From Salipaludibacillus sp. LMS25 (GTDB lineage Bacteria > Bacillota > Bacilli > Bacillales > Salisediminibacteriaceae), in the NCBI RefSeq assembly GCF_024362805.1, contig NZ_CP093299.1:4248001-4312000 (forward strand): a stretch of DNA of 64,000 bases, read 5' to 3'. Position 1 is the first letter of the stretch. Each line of letters opens with the position of its first letter. Under the pieces are notes generated by a model. The model was given only the letters and a program-made list of their open reading frames with translations, was not told the origin of the DNA and did not search any database. Made by a program: the position numbers and the translations under genes. Shown in pieces: positions 19,534-29,157 of the stretch.

Positions 19534-22002
19534 TCATGATGCTTTCTCCTCGCTCGTAAGTGGATTATATAATGAATAGTTTCGTTTAAAATAATAAAAA
19601 GTGATACAAAGTAAGACGGCAGGCACTAGGAGTAAAAACAAAACACTAGACCACAGTAACTGCGGTGAATTCATAAATATCATAGAGCGAAATCCTAGCA
19701 CACTATATGTCATTGGTAGCCATCCATGTATCGTTTGGAGTGGAGAAGCTAAAAGTTCTACAGGGAACGTTCCCGCTGAACCACCTAATTGTAGAATAAG
19801 CAAGATGATCGCAACAAAACGCCCAGGATTATCTAACAAACTCACGAGCCCGAACACGAGAGTGATAAACACAAAACTTGTGAAATACGTAAAAAAGACA
19901 AAACCTGGAATGTTCTGAACATCGAGCCCAATACCTAACAACAGGAAGAGAACGATAAGTGATGACTGAATAAAGCCAATACTATAAATAACACCTAACT
20001 TTCCTGTAAACCAAGCGCTACTAGTCGTGTGAACACCTAACGGTTCTCTAAATGGGTAAATGATGGATAACGTTAATGCTCCTACATAAAGGCCAATTGA
20101 CAAAAAATAAGGTGTTAAACCTTCACCATAAGAGTAACTCGTATTATCATCATTCGCCACTGTTTCTACAGGGGAAGACACCATCAATTCATGAGCATGA
20201 GATGGGTTAATCCCCTGGATAACTGAAGCAAGTTGATGGATACCTTCTAGGAGATCTCCTGACCCTTCTTTCAGATCATATGTGCCATCAGTAAGTTTAA
20301 GAGCCCCTTCCAGTGCTGACTCGATCCCCTCATGCAGCTCTCCTGAACCATCATATAACGTTGACATACCATCATCTAGCTTTCTTACACCTTGAAATAA
20401 CTCATCAAGCTTTCCTACAGCTGTTTCGTATTCCTCAGCCACGTCTATCAATTTTGTTTCAGCATTATTTAATGCATCATGGATATCGTCTTCAAACTGT
20501 TCTACCAGTTTCGGATCAATAGCTTCAGGGACAGTTTCTTGAAAGTGATCAATCATTTCTTGAAAATCCGTCATTGTCTCATTTAACAAATCCAAATCTT
20601 CTGTGATTCCTTGTTCAATCTCATCAGATGTCGCAAGCGATGATTCAAGGATCTCGATAAATTCCACAATATCAAGGGATGCCGTGGCAAGATTTTTTTC
20701 AACTGTCTCTTCATAGTTCGGTAAGTTATCTTGGAAAGTTTCCAAATATTCAGTGAGTTCTTGGTGAGATGTTGACTGAACTTCCATCAGGTCTTCCGTC
20801 TCGTTTACCCATTTAACTATCGACTCGTTCTCTTCCCAATTTTCATCTAGATCATCGAGCATATGAGGTAAAGAAGCCAGTTGATCTTCCAGTTCACCTT
20901 CTCCTTCTAGTGTTGACAGTTCATTAAGAACATCACTAATTTGCTCATCAACATCATCTAAGTTTAATTCTTCTAATGACGTTTGCTCATCGAGCTTAGC
21001 TGCTAATTGTTCTAATTCTTCCAACAACGACTCTGTATCCTCGTTTAATTCAATCAGCATATCAGAAACTATGTTAATATTATTTTCAACACTTTGAGAA
21101 TAGTTGTTTAATTTCTCTAACGACAGATGGGTCTCATATAATAGGGTGTTTATTTCATTTAAGACTTTCGTCGCTTCTTTGAACTCTTTTGTATCCATTG
21201 TCTTTTTAGCTTGTTGAACTAGAGATAACAATTGAGCATGTCCTTGAATAGCTTGCTCATACTCTTCAGATGAGGTGACTGTTTCACGTGCATCTGTTAA
21301 GCCCGAATATAAATATGACGTGCCGTTTTTAGCCTCTAACAACCCCGCCGTTAACATCTCGGCTCCATCATCTAGTTCTTGCAACCCATTAGATAAGGAG
21401 GACATATTAGTATAAACATTCTCATTACCCTCAGCTACTTTTTCTGCTCCTTCTTCTAAGTCGAGCATCACATGGACGAAATCACTAAACGTATCATTCC
21501 CCACTTCTGCATAGGCAAGTGTGAGCGCTTCTGATAGACTCGTTTCCATATTAGTAAGGGCTGTTTTAGCAATTTGAGACGATACATAATTGTACTCAGC
21601 GTTAACTTCATAATATAACGTCGCTTTAATCGGTTTGTCCTCTATAATGGACGTCACATTCTCAGAAAAATCTTCAGGAATCTCAACATAAAAATAATAC
21701 TCTAACTCGTCCATTCCAGCCCTTGCAGTTTCTTCATCAGTAAAATCAAATTTAAGTGTCTCAGTTCTCTTTAATTCTTCAACAAAATCATTACCAGCGT
21801 AGATCACCTCTCCATTGATTTCTGCCCCCTGATCCTTATTCACTACAGCTACTGGAAGCTCTTCGATGTGGCCATAAGGGTCCCAAAAAGACCATATTAA
21901 AACACCACCATAAAGTAAAGGCATAAGACATATGCCTATTAGTGCGATAAGTAATTTTTTATTTTTGAAAATACCATTAAATTCTGTCTTGATTCCGCCC
22001 AT
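19534..22002 (-). CDS. yhgE: YhgE/Pip-type membrane protein
   Basis: An 822-residue integral membrane protein of the YhgE/phage-infection-protein family, related to ABC-2 type permeases. A hydrophobic helix near residues 20-43 leads into a VAVVNKDQGAEING block, then a long glutamate-rich coiled region with repeated LDDGAEMLTAGL and LDDGMSTLYDGSGELHEG heptad-like units, and finally about five membrane helices. The ATG at 22002 has GAGGAG upstream; the TTG at 22017 overlaps that site and is rejected. A TetR gene precedes it, as in B. subtilis yhgD-yhgE, and a matching operator lies before the start. Transport substrate is unknown. Confidence 0.88.
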   Translation of the reverse strand: MGGIKTEFNGIFKNKKLLIALIGICLMPLLYGGVLIWSFWDPYGHIEELPVAVVNKDQGAEINGEVIYAGNDFVEELKRTETLKFDFTDEETARAGMDELEYYFYVEIPEDFSENVTSIIEDKPIKATLYYEVNAEYNYVSSQIAKTALTNMETSLSEALTLAYAEVGNDTFSDFVHVMLDLEEGAEKVAEGNENVYTNMSSLSNGLQELDDGAEMLTAGLLEAKNGTSYLYSGLTDARETVTSSEEYEQAIQGHAQLLSLVQQAKKTMDTKEFKEATKVLNEINTLLYETHLSLEKLNNYSQSVENNINIVSDMLIELNEDTESLLEELEQLAAKLDEQTSLEELNLDDVDEQISDVLNELSTLEGEGELEDQLASLPHMLDDLDENWEENESIVKWVNETEDLMEVQSTSHQELTEYLETFQDNLPNYEETVEKNLATASLDIVEFIEILESSLATSDEIEQGITEDLDLLNETMTDFQEMIDHFQETVPEAIDPKLVEQFEDDIHDALNNAETKLIDVAEEYETAVGKLDELFQGVRKLDDGMSTLYDGSGELHEGIESALEGALKLTDGTYDLKEGSGDLLEGIHQLASVIQGINPSHAHELMVSSPVETVANDDNTSYSYGEGLTPYFLSIGLYVGALTLSIIYPFREPLGVHTTSSAWFTGKLGVIYSIGFIQSSLIVLFLLLGIGLDVQNIPGFVFFTYFTSFVFITLVFGLVSLLDNPGRFVAIILLILQLGGSAGTFPVELLASPLQTIHGWLPMTYSVLGFRSMIFMNSPQLLWSSVLFLLLVPAVLLCITFYYFKRNYSLYNPLTSEEKAS

Positions 22003-22022
22003 CGTGTCACTCCTCAAATTTA

Positions 22023-22045
22023 TGACCGGTTTTTACATTTGGTCA
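22023..22045 (-). promoter_or_regulatory. Candidate TetR operator before yhgE
   Basis: TGACC-N13-GGTCA, a 23-bp site with perfect 5-bp arms, 21 bp upstream of the yhgE start. It matches 17 of 23 positions of the site before the TetR gene at 22751-22773, which supports shared control. Confidence 0.65.
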
Positions 22046-22057
22046 TTTTATTAAAAT

Positions 22058-22081
22058 AGAAAAACTTGGCTAGTTGCCAAG
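22058..22081 (-). terminator. Terminator of the TetR gene
   Basis: On the minus strand CTTGGC-AACTA-GCCAAG is followed by TTTTTCT. It ends the regulator transcript before the yhgE operator, so yhgE probably has its own promoter. Confidence 0.7.
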
Positions 22082-22151
22082 CTTGTAAAAGAAATAGATC
22101 ATTTTACAACGTGATGCATTAAGGTTAATTAATGCCTCATTTATTTTAAAA

Positions 22152-22736
22152 TTAGATTTCTTGATTATGAATAAGTGAAAAAAGAATATGATGATTAAAA
22201 ATATCAATGATCTCTTCTTTAGACAATGAATAATAGTCTTTTTCAAATTCGACTACAAGAGTCATATATTGTTTGTATAATAAGTAAGCAGTAATTTCAG
22301 GTGTCGATAAATAAATTTTACGCTGTGTATGTGCGTGAATCAACATTTGTTTCAAATAATTAACAATTGCTTTCTCTACTCTTTTAAGAGCATTATGGGC
22401 ATGTATTGTCCCCGCCCACGTCATTTCTTCAGTTAGTTTTTGTAAAACTTGATGTTTTTTTCGATAAGTAAGGAGCTCGTATAATGCAATGTTAATATTT
22501 TCTCTTACACCTTTTTGAGGATCGATATACTGATGAAATATATACGCCATCTCTTCAATAATATTCTGTAAAATAGCGTTAAATAATTCTTCTTTATTTT
22601 TAAACGCTGTATAGATGGTCCCTTTTCCTATATGCGCAGCAGCTGCTACTTTATCCATCGTCGTCCCTTTATAACCATATTCAGAAAAGGTGGCCGTGGC
22701 CGCATCCAATATTCTTTGCCGTTTATTTTTAACCAT
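22152..22736 (-). CDS. yhgD: TetR-family regulator (YhgD-like)
   Basis: A 194-residue repressor. The N-terminal TetR helix-turn-helix runs from about residue 8 to 52 (RILDAATATFSEYGYKGTTM, then GKGTIYTAFKNKEELF), with a divergent ligand domain behind it. Genomic position beside yhgE equals B. subtilis yhgD. AGAAGGGA precedes the ATG. Both this gene and yhgE carry the same 23-bp operator-like site, so autoregulation is likely. Confidence 0.88.
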   Translation of the reverse strand: MVKNKRQRILDAATATFSEYGYKGTTMDKVAAAAHIGKGTIYTAFKNKEELFNAILQNIIEEMAYIFHQYIDPQKGVRENINIALYELLTYRKKHQVLQKLTEEMTWAGTIHAHNALKRVEKAIVNYLKQMLIHAHTQRKIYLSTPEITAYLLYKQYMTLVVEFEKDYYSLSKEEIIDIFNHHILFSLIHNQEI

Positions 22737-22750
22737 TTAGAATCCCTTCT

Positions 22751-22773
22751 TGACTAGAATTTAAATTCGGTCA
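22751..22773 (-). promoter_or_regulatory. Candidate autoregulatory operator of the TetR gene
   Basis: A 23-bp site with TGAC/GTCA arms and an inner GAATTTAAATTC palindrome, 15 bp upstream of the start codon. Arm spacing is the same as in the yhgE site. Confidence 0.6.
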
Positions 22774-22844
22774 TTTGTTTGCTATCTTACCTTATATTTA
22801 ATAGCGAATCAAGTTTTTTATTAAGGGCGCTAATATTTTTTAAG

Positions 22845-23006
22845 ATAAAGCTAAGCTAAGCTTCAATCAGTGGGAGTTTTCCTTCATCACCACTGATTGT
22901 TCGTTTAACTTATGGGACCTTTAGGGGCAGTTTATCCCCCTCCTAAACTTTTCGACTTCTTAAGTTTTCAGGTAGGGGTTTTACTGCCCCTTAAGAGTGG
23001 AATAAA
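22845..23006 (+). repeat. Family A dispersed repeat, copy 2
   Basis: Full-length copy with a 5-bp duplication (CTAAG) at the 5' end and several point changes in the arms. It lies between the TetR gene and the plus-strand acidic protein gene. The remaining 240 bp up to that gene show no other structure I can name. Confidence 0.85.
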
Positions 23007-23245
23007 TTAGGTCAATTAAACTTATTTATACAATTGTTTGAATTAACAATTCTTAAGACCTATTAACCAAAAAAACGGTGACTGACACTATTTTTCACTA
23101 TTTTAAATAATCTTTCACGATTATTCGTCAAATTTTAATAGGTCAAAAGTACCTATGAAAATTGAATCTCTATGACTAGTCTTTTTATGCGATAATAATA
23201 CTTGTGATTTTATACATTATTTACAGCTAAGGGTGGTTAGTTCTA

Positions 23246-24619
23246 ATGAAAGAAAAAAAAGTTAAGTTAGGTTTAGGAATCGGCGCATTAGCGATTGTGG
23301 TAATAGCGGGGATTTTAGTATATTCTCTTCTATCATCACCAGAAGCTAAATTAGCAAATGCATTCCAAGAAATGATGGAAGAAGAGGTCATTCAACAAGA
23401 CAGTCAATTTAGCATGTCTATTGAAGTTGATGAATCTTTTGACAACTTAGGTTTAACTGCGGAGGACGAAGAGGCCGCAGAATTTTTACTTGATATTTTG
23501 AATAACATTAAAGGAACAAGCTCTATTGTTATGGATAAAGAAAAAAGTATTGTCGAAATGAGTGCAGCTTTAGGCGTTGTTGGCGATATTCAAGGGGAAG
23601 AAATTGACTTCCAAATCCCATTTTCTTTTTATACTGATGAGGCTAATGATAAGATGGCAATTGACTTAGATCCTTATGTTGAGTTTCTCCCATCTCTTGT
23701 TGATACTTTCGCTTATGACATAGTACCTAATGTTCCTCAGGCAGAAGACTCAGTAAGTATGATTACTAGTGGCGAAAATGTCAGCGACCTTATCGCTAAT
23801 GATTTTGACGAATATGTGATGCCTTTCGTTAAAGAGACTTTCACTAATAAGAAGCTTGTTTCTGACTACAAAAATGAGGCTTACAATGAAGAAGATTTAA
23901 ACGATGTTCATCGTTTCGTTGTAGAAGAATTGTTTAATTATCTAGATGAACATAGCAAAGAAGATGTCATTTCTCAAGATGGTAATTGGGTTACCGTAAA
24001 AATGGATAATAACCTGCTTGTTGATTCACTTGTTCATGTATTAAATAAAGTTCACAAAGATGAAGAAATAGCCGATAAATTTGAAAACGTAGTAGGCGAA
24101 TCCACTGACTCTTTCATTACTTATCTTGAAGATTTAAATGACTTTTTAGATGAACAAGATATGACTGTTCAGATTAAGTCCCGTTACTTAATTGAAAAAG
24201 ACCGCATTGTTAAAAGCGAAGATGACATTCTTATTAATGCACAAATTGAAGAAACAAATCTAAAAGTGAACCTCGATATCACTAATGAGTATTCATACGG
24301 TGATGATGTTGAATTTACTTTCTACAATGCTGAGCGTGAAGAACTCACAGAAGCAGATATGGAGAATATTGCATTCGAACTACAATCAGTGATTGAAACA
24401 TATATGATGGAAAACATTGATTTTGGTTATGATGAAGAAGTTGTCGAACACGAACCCACACAAGAAGAACAAGAATTCTATGAAGCACTAGAAAATCAAG
24501 AGCTTACTCACGAAGACCTTGGCCTCACTGAAGAAGATATGTACTCCATGGTATTAGATTGTGAGCTTTCTGGATTTGTAGCAGAAGGGACTTCTGACCT
24601 TTATTATCCAGAAGATTAA
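23246..24619 (+). CDS. Acidic membrane-anchored protein of unknown function
   Basis: Not recognised. The 457-residue protein has a short basic N-terminus (KEKKVK), one membrane helix or uncleaved signal at about residues 9-29, and a long extracellular region very rich in aspartate and glutamate. There is no lipobox cysteine. The C-terminal third has EEVVEHEPTQEEQEFYEAL-like acidic repeats. Strong acidity outside the cell fits salt or alkaline habitats. AAGGGTGG lies 9 nt before the ATG and a terminator follows, so it is a single-gene unit. Related Bacillus proteins with a membrane anchor and unknown domain are likely but no family is claimed. Confidence 0.75.
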   Translation: MKEKKVKLGLGIGALAIVVIAGILVYSLLSSPEAKLANAFQEMMEEEVIQQDSQFSMSIEVDESFDNLGLTAEDEEAAEFLLDILNNIKGTSSIVMDKEKSIVEMSAALGVVGDIQGEEIDFQIPFSFYTDEANDKMAIDLDPYVEFLPSLVDTFAYDIVPNVPQAEDSVSMITSGENVSDLIANDFDEYVMPFVKETFTNKKLVSDYKNEAYNEEDLNDVHRFVVEELFNYLDEHSKEDVISQDGNWVTVKMDNNLLVDSLVHVLNKVHKDEEIADKFENVVGESTDSFITYLEDLNDFLDEQDMTVQIKSRYLIEKDRIVKSEDDILINAQIEETNLKVNLDITNEYSYGDDVEFTFYNAEREELTEADMENIAFELQSVIETYMMENIDFGYDEEVVEHEPTQEEQEFYEALENQELTHEDLGLTEEDMYSMVLDCELSGFVAEGTSDLYYPED

Positions 24620-24661
24620 TTTAAAAGTACACATTGCACGAAGCTTTTAAGAAATAGCTGA

Positions 24662-24691
24662 GCTGGGATTTTATGCCATCCCGGCTTTTTT
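24662..24691 (+). terminator. Terminator of the acidic protein gene
   Basis: GCTGGGAT pairs with ATCCCGGC (one G-T pair) across an 8-nt loop, followed by TTTTTT. Confidence 0.85.
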
Positions 24692-24732
24692 CTATTTATT
24701 GTGGTGTGCTAATAGTTGAAATTGAAACTAGT

Positions 24733-24817
24733 ATAAAACAAAGCTTCAATCAGTGGGCGTTTTCCTTCATCCCCCACTGATTGTTAGTTTAACTTATGGG
24801 ACCTTTAGGGGGATAAA
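24733..24817 (+). repeat. Family A dispersed repeat, copy 3 (internal deletion)
   Basis: Module 1 is intact, but the sequence jumps from CCTTTAGGGG straight to GGATAAA, so the whole second palindrome is missing. The end of the radical-SAM remnant reads into it. Confidence 0.8.
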
Positions 24818-25237
24818 ATGAACCCCTAGATTTCTTGCTAGCGTAGCAAATGGCACTATCTCAGTCATATTTGCTTTTTGAATCACAAAATGCATGCCTA
24901 TAAGGGTATCACTTGAACACCTTGATTTCTCTTGAACCATTTTTTCTATGCCTGTTAACCTTTCTTTTAACCCTTTTACTCCGTGGGTTTGTTCGTATGT
25001 ATCTTCTTTAGAAGCATCAATGCTAACCCTTATTAATTTTGTATAATCAAGTAACGTTTTCCTTATAGTCTCATCTGAAAGTCGCTTACCAGCTGTATAG
25101 ACTCTTACGGCGGTTCCTAAATCGGAAGCTCCCTTTATTAAAGTATGAATCTCTTTATGATTTAACGGTTCTCCAGGTCCTGCGAGACTTACCATGAGAT
25201 AAATCTCCACACAACTCACGGTCGCTAATCCTCCCAT
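24794..25237 (-). pseudogene. Radical SAM protein remnant
   Basis: An open frame of 147 codons matching the middle of a radical SAM domain: VSLAGPGEPLNHKEI is the GGEP-type SAM-binding strand, followed by beta/alpha units (RVYTAGKRLSDETI, IRVSIDASKEDTYEQ). The N-terminal CxxxCxxC iron-sulfur motif is absent and the C-terminus is cut by repeat A copy 3, which supplies the last residues and the stop. A weak ribosome site (GGAGAG) precedes the ATG, but without the cluster ligands it cannot be a working radical SAM enzyme. Confidence 0.7.
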
Positions 25238-25620
25238 GTCTCTCCGGATTGAATTGTGAGATCATATTTTAAGTAGAGGTGATTAATTGATCATCATGAG
25301 GTAGGTTAAGAAGTTAGCTGCAACATATAACGAATGATATTTGTTAGAATGACAATATTTTATGTAGTAGTTTTTATGTAATTAAAAAACTAAAATGTTA
25401 AAAAAAGATTATATTTGAGTCTTTACTAAAATATTACTGTGAATCATCTAGACAATCAATGTTTTACAGTTAATATAAAACACCCTATATATCAAATTTT
25501 TTACATGCTATTAAATTGAGTACTTTTGTACCTTAAGTACTACCCTTATGTTGTAAAATCTAATGACAAGGTACTATTGTTATTGATTATATAAAGTAAG
25601 TAGAACACAAAGGAGAAAGT
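25238..25620. other. AT-rich intergenic stretch
   Basis: About 380 bp between the radical-SAM remnant and the nrdG terminator. No ORF with a ribosome site is convincing. AAAGGAG at 25610-25616 is not followed by a start codon within reach. Confidence 0.4.
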
Positions 25621-25680
25621 AAAAAATCGGCTCCTTTTTAATGTGAGTGTTTAGCAAACATTAAAAGAAGCCGATTAATT
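25621..25680 (-). terminator. Terminator of the nrdABDG unit
   Basis: A long stem on the minus strand, AATCGGCTTCTTTTAATGT with ACATTAAAAAGGAGCCGATT, followed by TTTTTT. It lies about 50 bp after nrdG. Confidence 0.85.
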
Positions 25681-25731
25681 TTTCAAATTAGGTGTTAGTC
25701 ATCCTATGTCGCCATTCAATTTTTAAAGTCT

Positions 25732-26220
25732 TTATACGAGCGTAATGTGATTATTTTTACTTATTTCGCCATTTTCAAGGGGTAAAAGACGCTGGTTACT
25801 GCTACCTCTAAATAAAAGTGTCGAATCTTTTAATCTTTCTATGAATGGCCCATCAACGAGTACGTCTACAAACGTTAATAATTCATTTTGTTCACGACTT
25901 CCATAATTTTTAAGCCATTCATACGTGTAGCCTGTATAACACCAAATCGTTTTGCCACTTAGTTTTAGTGCTGCTGCTAGGGGCAAAATGTCTTTCGCTT
26001 GAATCATAGGTTCGCCACCAGAAAACGTCATATTATTCATGGGATACTTATCACAAATAGTGATTAACTCATCAACAGAATAGTCACGTCCATTTGCTTG
26101 CGACCAGCTTTCAGGGTTATGACAGCCTGGGCAGGCATGCGGACAGCCAGCAAAAAAGATGACTGTCCTTAATCCTGGTCCGTCCACGATTGAATCGTGC
26201 ATCAGGGAGAGAATCTTCAT
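25732..26220 (-). CDS. nrdG: Anaerobic ribonucleotide reductase activating protein
   Basis: Radical SAM activase that generates the glycyl radical on NrdD under anaerobic conditions. The 4Fe-4S motif CxxxCxxC is Cys26-Cys30-Cys33 (GCPHACPGC), and MTFSGGEPMIQA is the SAM-binding strand. The 162-residue length is typical. The ATGA overlap with nrdD shows coupling, and the pair is the last part of the four-gene nrd unit. Confidence 0.95.
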   Translation of the reverse strand: MKILSLMHDSIVDGPGLRTVIFFAGCPHACPGCHNPESWSQANGRDYSVDELITICDKYPMNNMTFSGGEPMIQAKDILPLAAALKLSGKTIWCYTGYTYEWLKNYGSREQNELLTFVDVLVDGPFIERLKDSTLLFRGSSNQRLLPLENGEISKNNHITLV

Positions 26221-28067
26221 CGCCCATGCTTCACTCTATTCGCTTCTTCTTGACGTTTAGCTTTATTCCACCGCTTCATATCACCTACGAGGTAACCTGT
26301 AATTCGGCGTATTTTATGAAGCTTGTTTTCATCATTTTCACCGCAAGCAGGACATTGATGATGCATAACCCCTTGATAACCACACGTTAAACATTGATCT
26401 ACTGGGTGATTAATTGACCCGTAGCCAATCCCTTCTTTTTTCATTTGTTTAATGATTTGAATGAGCGCCTCCGTGTTTTGGCTCGCATTTCCGTCCACTT
26501 CAACGTAAGTGATATGACCAGCATTACACATGTCATGGAATGGGGCCTCACGGCGAATCTTTTCATAAATGGATATAGGATAGTAGACAGGGATATGGAA
26601 TGAATTCGTATAAAAGTCTTTATCCGTAACTCCTTTAATTGTGCCAAATTTTTCGCGATCTGCACCAACGAATTTACCAGATAAGCCCTCTGCAGGTGTA
26701 GCAATGACACCGATGTTCATTTGATACGTTTGCGTGGCCTCATCTGCCATGTCACGCATGAATTGAATAATGCGCTTTCCTAGCTCCCACGATTCTTCTG
26801 ATTCTCCATGGTGTTTACCTGTTAAAATGACTAATGCTTCAGCAAGACCAATAAAGCCAACACTTAGACTCCCATGCTTTATAACAGATTCAATCTCCTC
26901 ATCTGGGTGCAATGTATCTCCCCCAGTCCAAATACCTTGAGAAAATAAAAATGGAAATTCAGCAGCTTTTTTCTTTCGCTGATACTCATATCGTTCTAAC
27001 AACTGTGTTATGGCTAATTGAAAGAATTGAGTCAATTTACTCCAAAAAACATCCCTATTGCCTTCAGAATTAAGTGCTAAACGGACTAAGTTTAAGGATG
27101 AAAATGAAATATTACCTCGCCCAACCGTTGTATCATCTCCATGAATATTTCCCATCACCCGTGTGCGGCACCCCATATACGCCACTTCGCTCTCAGGAGT
27201 TCCATCAAAATATTGATTGTTAAAAGGGGAATCTAAAAAGCTAAAATTCGGAAACAACCGGCGACTTGTTGTCGTTACTGCTTGTATAAATAAGTCATAA
27301 TTGGGATCACCCTCTTGACTATTAACGCCATCTTTCACTTTAAATATTTGAATCGGAAAAATGGGCGTTTCACCATTCCCTAAGCCTTTTCTCGTCGCCT
27401 TTAACAATTCTTGAATTAACAAGCGGCCTTCTCGAGACGTATCCGTTCCATAGTTTATGGAGACAAATGGCACCTGTCCGCCACCACGTGAATGCATACT
27501 ATTAGCGTTATGGATAAAAGCTTCACACGCTTGGAACGTTTCTTCCTGTGTGTCCTTCCATGCTCTTTGCTCCAGTTCTTTCTCTGACGTAAATGACTCT
27601 TTATAGAGCTCAGTAAGACGTTGTTTATGGGATTCGTATGATTTTCTAACATAAAGGGCTAGGTCATAATCAAATTTTTGAAATGATTGTCCCCCGTGCT
27701 GATTGTTTTGATTTGATTGGAGAATAATAGCCGCTAATGCTAACGCTGTTTGGATAGACTTAGGTGGCCGGATTCTACCATGCCCAGTATAAAAACCATT
27801 TTTAAGAAGTTTATCCAATGGAATTTGACTGCAAGTTGTTGTTCCAGTTGGATAAAAATCTTTATCATGGATATACAATATATTATCTGCCAAAGCTTCC
27901 TTTACTTTTTCGGACAATAAAAACTCATCCGTATACCATTTACATACTTCTGAAGCAAAAGTGTTCATTTTACCAAGAGGTGAATGACCATCTACATTGG
28001 CATTTTCCTTCAATGATTCACTGCTTACTTGTTCAATTCCCTCAAATGTTTTGATTAACTCCTTCAT
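26217..28067 (-). CDS. nrdD: Anaerobic (class III) ribonucleoside-triphosphate reductase
   Basis: Glycyl-radical enzyme reducing ribonucleoside triphosphates without oxygen. The C-terminal zinc site is CLTC (559-562) and CPAC (572-575), and the glycyl radical is Gly591 in RRITGYLVG. At 616 residues it is shorter than E. coli NrdD and lacks an N-terminal ATP-cone, so allosteric control of overall activity through a cone is not expected. GAGGGGGAAC precedes the ATG; the gene is 23 bp behind nrdB. Confidence 0.94.
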   Translation of the reverse strand: MKELIKTFEGIEQVSSESLKENANVDGHSPLGKMNTFASEVCKWYTDEFLLSEKVKEALADNILYIHDKDFYPTGTTTCSQIPLDKLLKNGFYTGHGRIRPPKSIQTALALAAIILQSNQNNQHGGQSFQKFDYDLALYVRKSYESHKQRLTELYKESFTSEKELEQRAWKDTQEETFQACEAFIHNANSMHSRGGGQVPFVSINYGTDTSREGRLLIQELLKATRKGLGNGETPIFPIQIFKVKDGVNSQEGDPNYDLFIQAVTTTSRRLFPNFSFLDSPFNNQYFDGTPESEVAYMGCRTRVMGNIHGDDTTVGRGNISFSSLNLVRLALNSEGNRDVFWSKLTQFFQLAITQLLERYEYQRKKKAAEFPFLFSQGIWTGGDTLHPDEEIESVIKHGSLSVGFIGLAEALVILTGKHHGESEESWELGKRIIQFMRDMADEATQTYQMNIGVIATPAEGLSGKFVGADREKFGTIKGVTDKDFYTNSFHIPVYYPISIYEKIRREAPFHDMCNAGHITYVEVDGNASQNTEALIQIIKQMKKEGIGYGSINHPVDQCLTCGYQGVMHHQCPACGENDENKLHKIRRITGYLVGDMKRWNKAKRQEEANRVKHGR

Positions 28068-28090
28068 CTGGTGTTCCCCCTCAAAAAAAA

Positions 28091-29128
28091 TTACAAATCG
28101 TCAAATCCGTTATCGTCTGATACTTTTGTATACTGGCGCGATTTTTGTTCAAAGAAATCTGTTTTTCCTTGGTTGATATCTTCATAGACTTTAATCCAAC
28201 GCATCGGATTCGATCGATAGCCTTCAAACGGACGTTCGACCCCCAATTCGTTCACCCGTTTGTTCGCCATAAATTTAATGTAGTCCGCCAAATCTTGGAA
28301 TGGTATATCTGGAATTTTATCTCCAATAATATACTCTGCCCATTTCGTTTCTAGTTCAGCCGCTTTTACAAACGTACGTTGGACGAACTCATCTACTTCT
28401 TGTGTTTGTAATTCCGGAAATTCTTTTCTCAATTCTTTAAAAATGTTAGCAAATAAATAGACGTGTAGCTGTTCATCCCGGTTAATATAATTTATCATCG
28501 TCGATGTTGAAACCATTTTTTGGTTTCTTGCTAAATGGTAGAAAAAGCTAAAACCAGAATAGAAGTTTAAGCCTTCTAAAATCACGTCATAAACGATTGA
28601 TTCAAGAAGCGTTCTAGGTGTTGGGTTTTGTACAAAAGCTTCATATCCCTCAGCAATAAAATCATTTCTTTCTCTTAAGACAGGGTCATGCTTCCAATAT
28701 TCAAAAATACGATCTTGTTCATCTTTATTAACGAGACTCGACAGGACGTAAGAGTAACTTTGGTTATGCACAACTTCCTGGAAAGCAAGAACCGTCATAA
28801 GGGCATTCAAACTTGAGTCTGTTAAATACTTCGATACGTGCATCGCATAATCTGTTTGAATGCTATCAAGAAACGCTAATAATCCCATAATTTTTTTAAA
28901 AGCATCTTCTTCTGTTTCAGATAATGAGGAAAATTGCTTCACATCTGAACTCATATTAATTTCAAACGGCGTCCAAAAGTTGCCTAGCATATTTTTGTAT
29001 AATGGATAGGCCCATGAGAATCTGACATCATCCCAGTTTAATACGTTTGAACTTTCTCCGAGAATAATGCCTGTGGATGCGTTAGGTGCGGTTACATCAT
29101 ATAGTTTTCTCTCTGTTAATTTTGTCAT
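28091..29128 (-). CDS. nrdB: Class I ribonucleotide reductase, beta subunit
   Basis: Houses the dinuclear metal centre and radical. Ligands visible are Asp88, Glu118, His121, Glu185, Glu219 and His222, and the radical tyrosine position is kept as Tyr125, four residues after His121. That argues for a tyrosyl-radical enzyme rather than a Tyr-less class Ic type. The 345-residue length is normal. No nrdI is adjacent, which favours an NrdAB-type over an NrdIEF-type system. GGGGAGGAA precedes the ATG. Confidence 0.94.
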   Translation of the reverse strand: MTKLTERKLYDVTAPNASTGIILGESSNVLNWDDVRFSWAYPLYKNMLGNFWTPFEINMSSDVKQFSSLSETEEDAFKKIMGLLAFLDSIQTDYAMHVSKYLTDSSLNALMTVLAFQEVVHNQSYSYVLSSLVNKDEQDRIFEYWKHDPVLRERNDFIAEGYEAFVQNPTPRTLLESIVYDVILEGLNFYSGFSFFYHLARNQKMVSTSTMINYINRDEQLHVYLFANIFKELRKEFPELQTQEVDEFVQRTFVKAAELETKWAEYIIGDKIPDIPFQDLADYIKFMANKRVNELGVERPFEGYRSNPMRWIKVYEDINQGKTDFFEQKSRQYTKVSDDNGFDDL

Positions 29129-29157
29129 TCTTAATTCCTCCCCAAATAACTTCCTTA

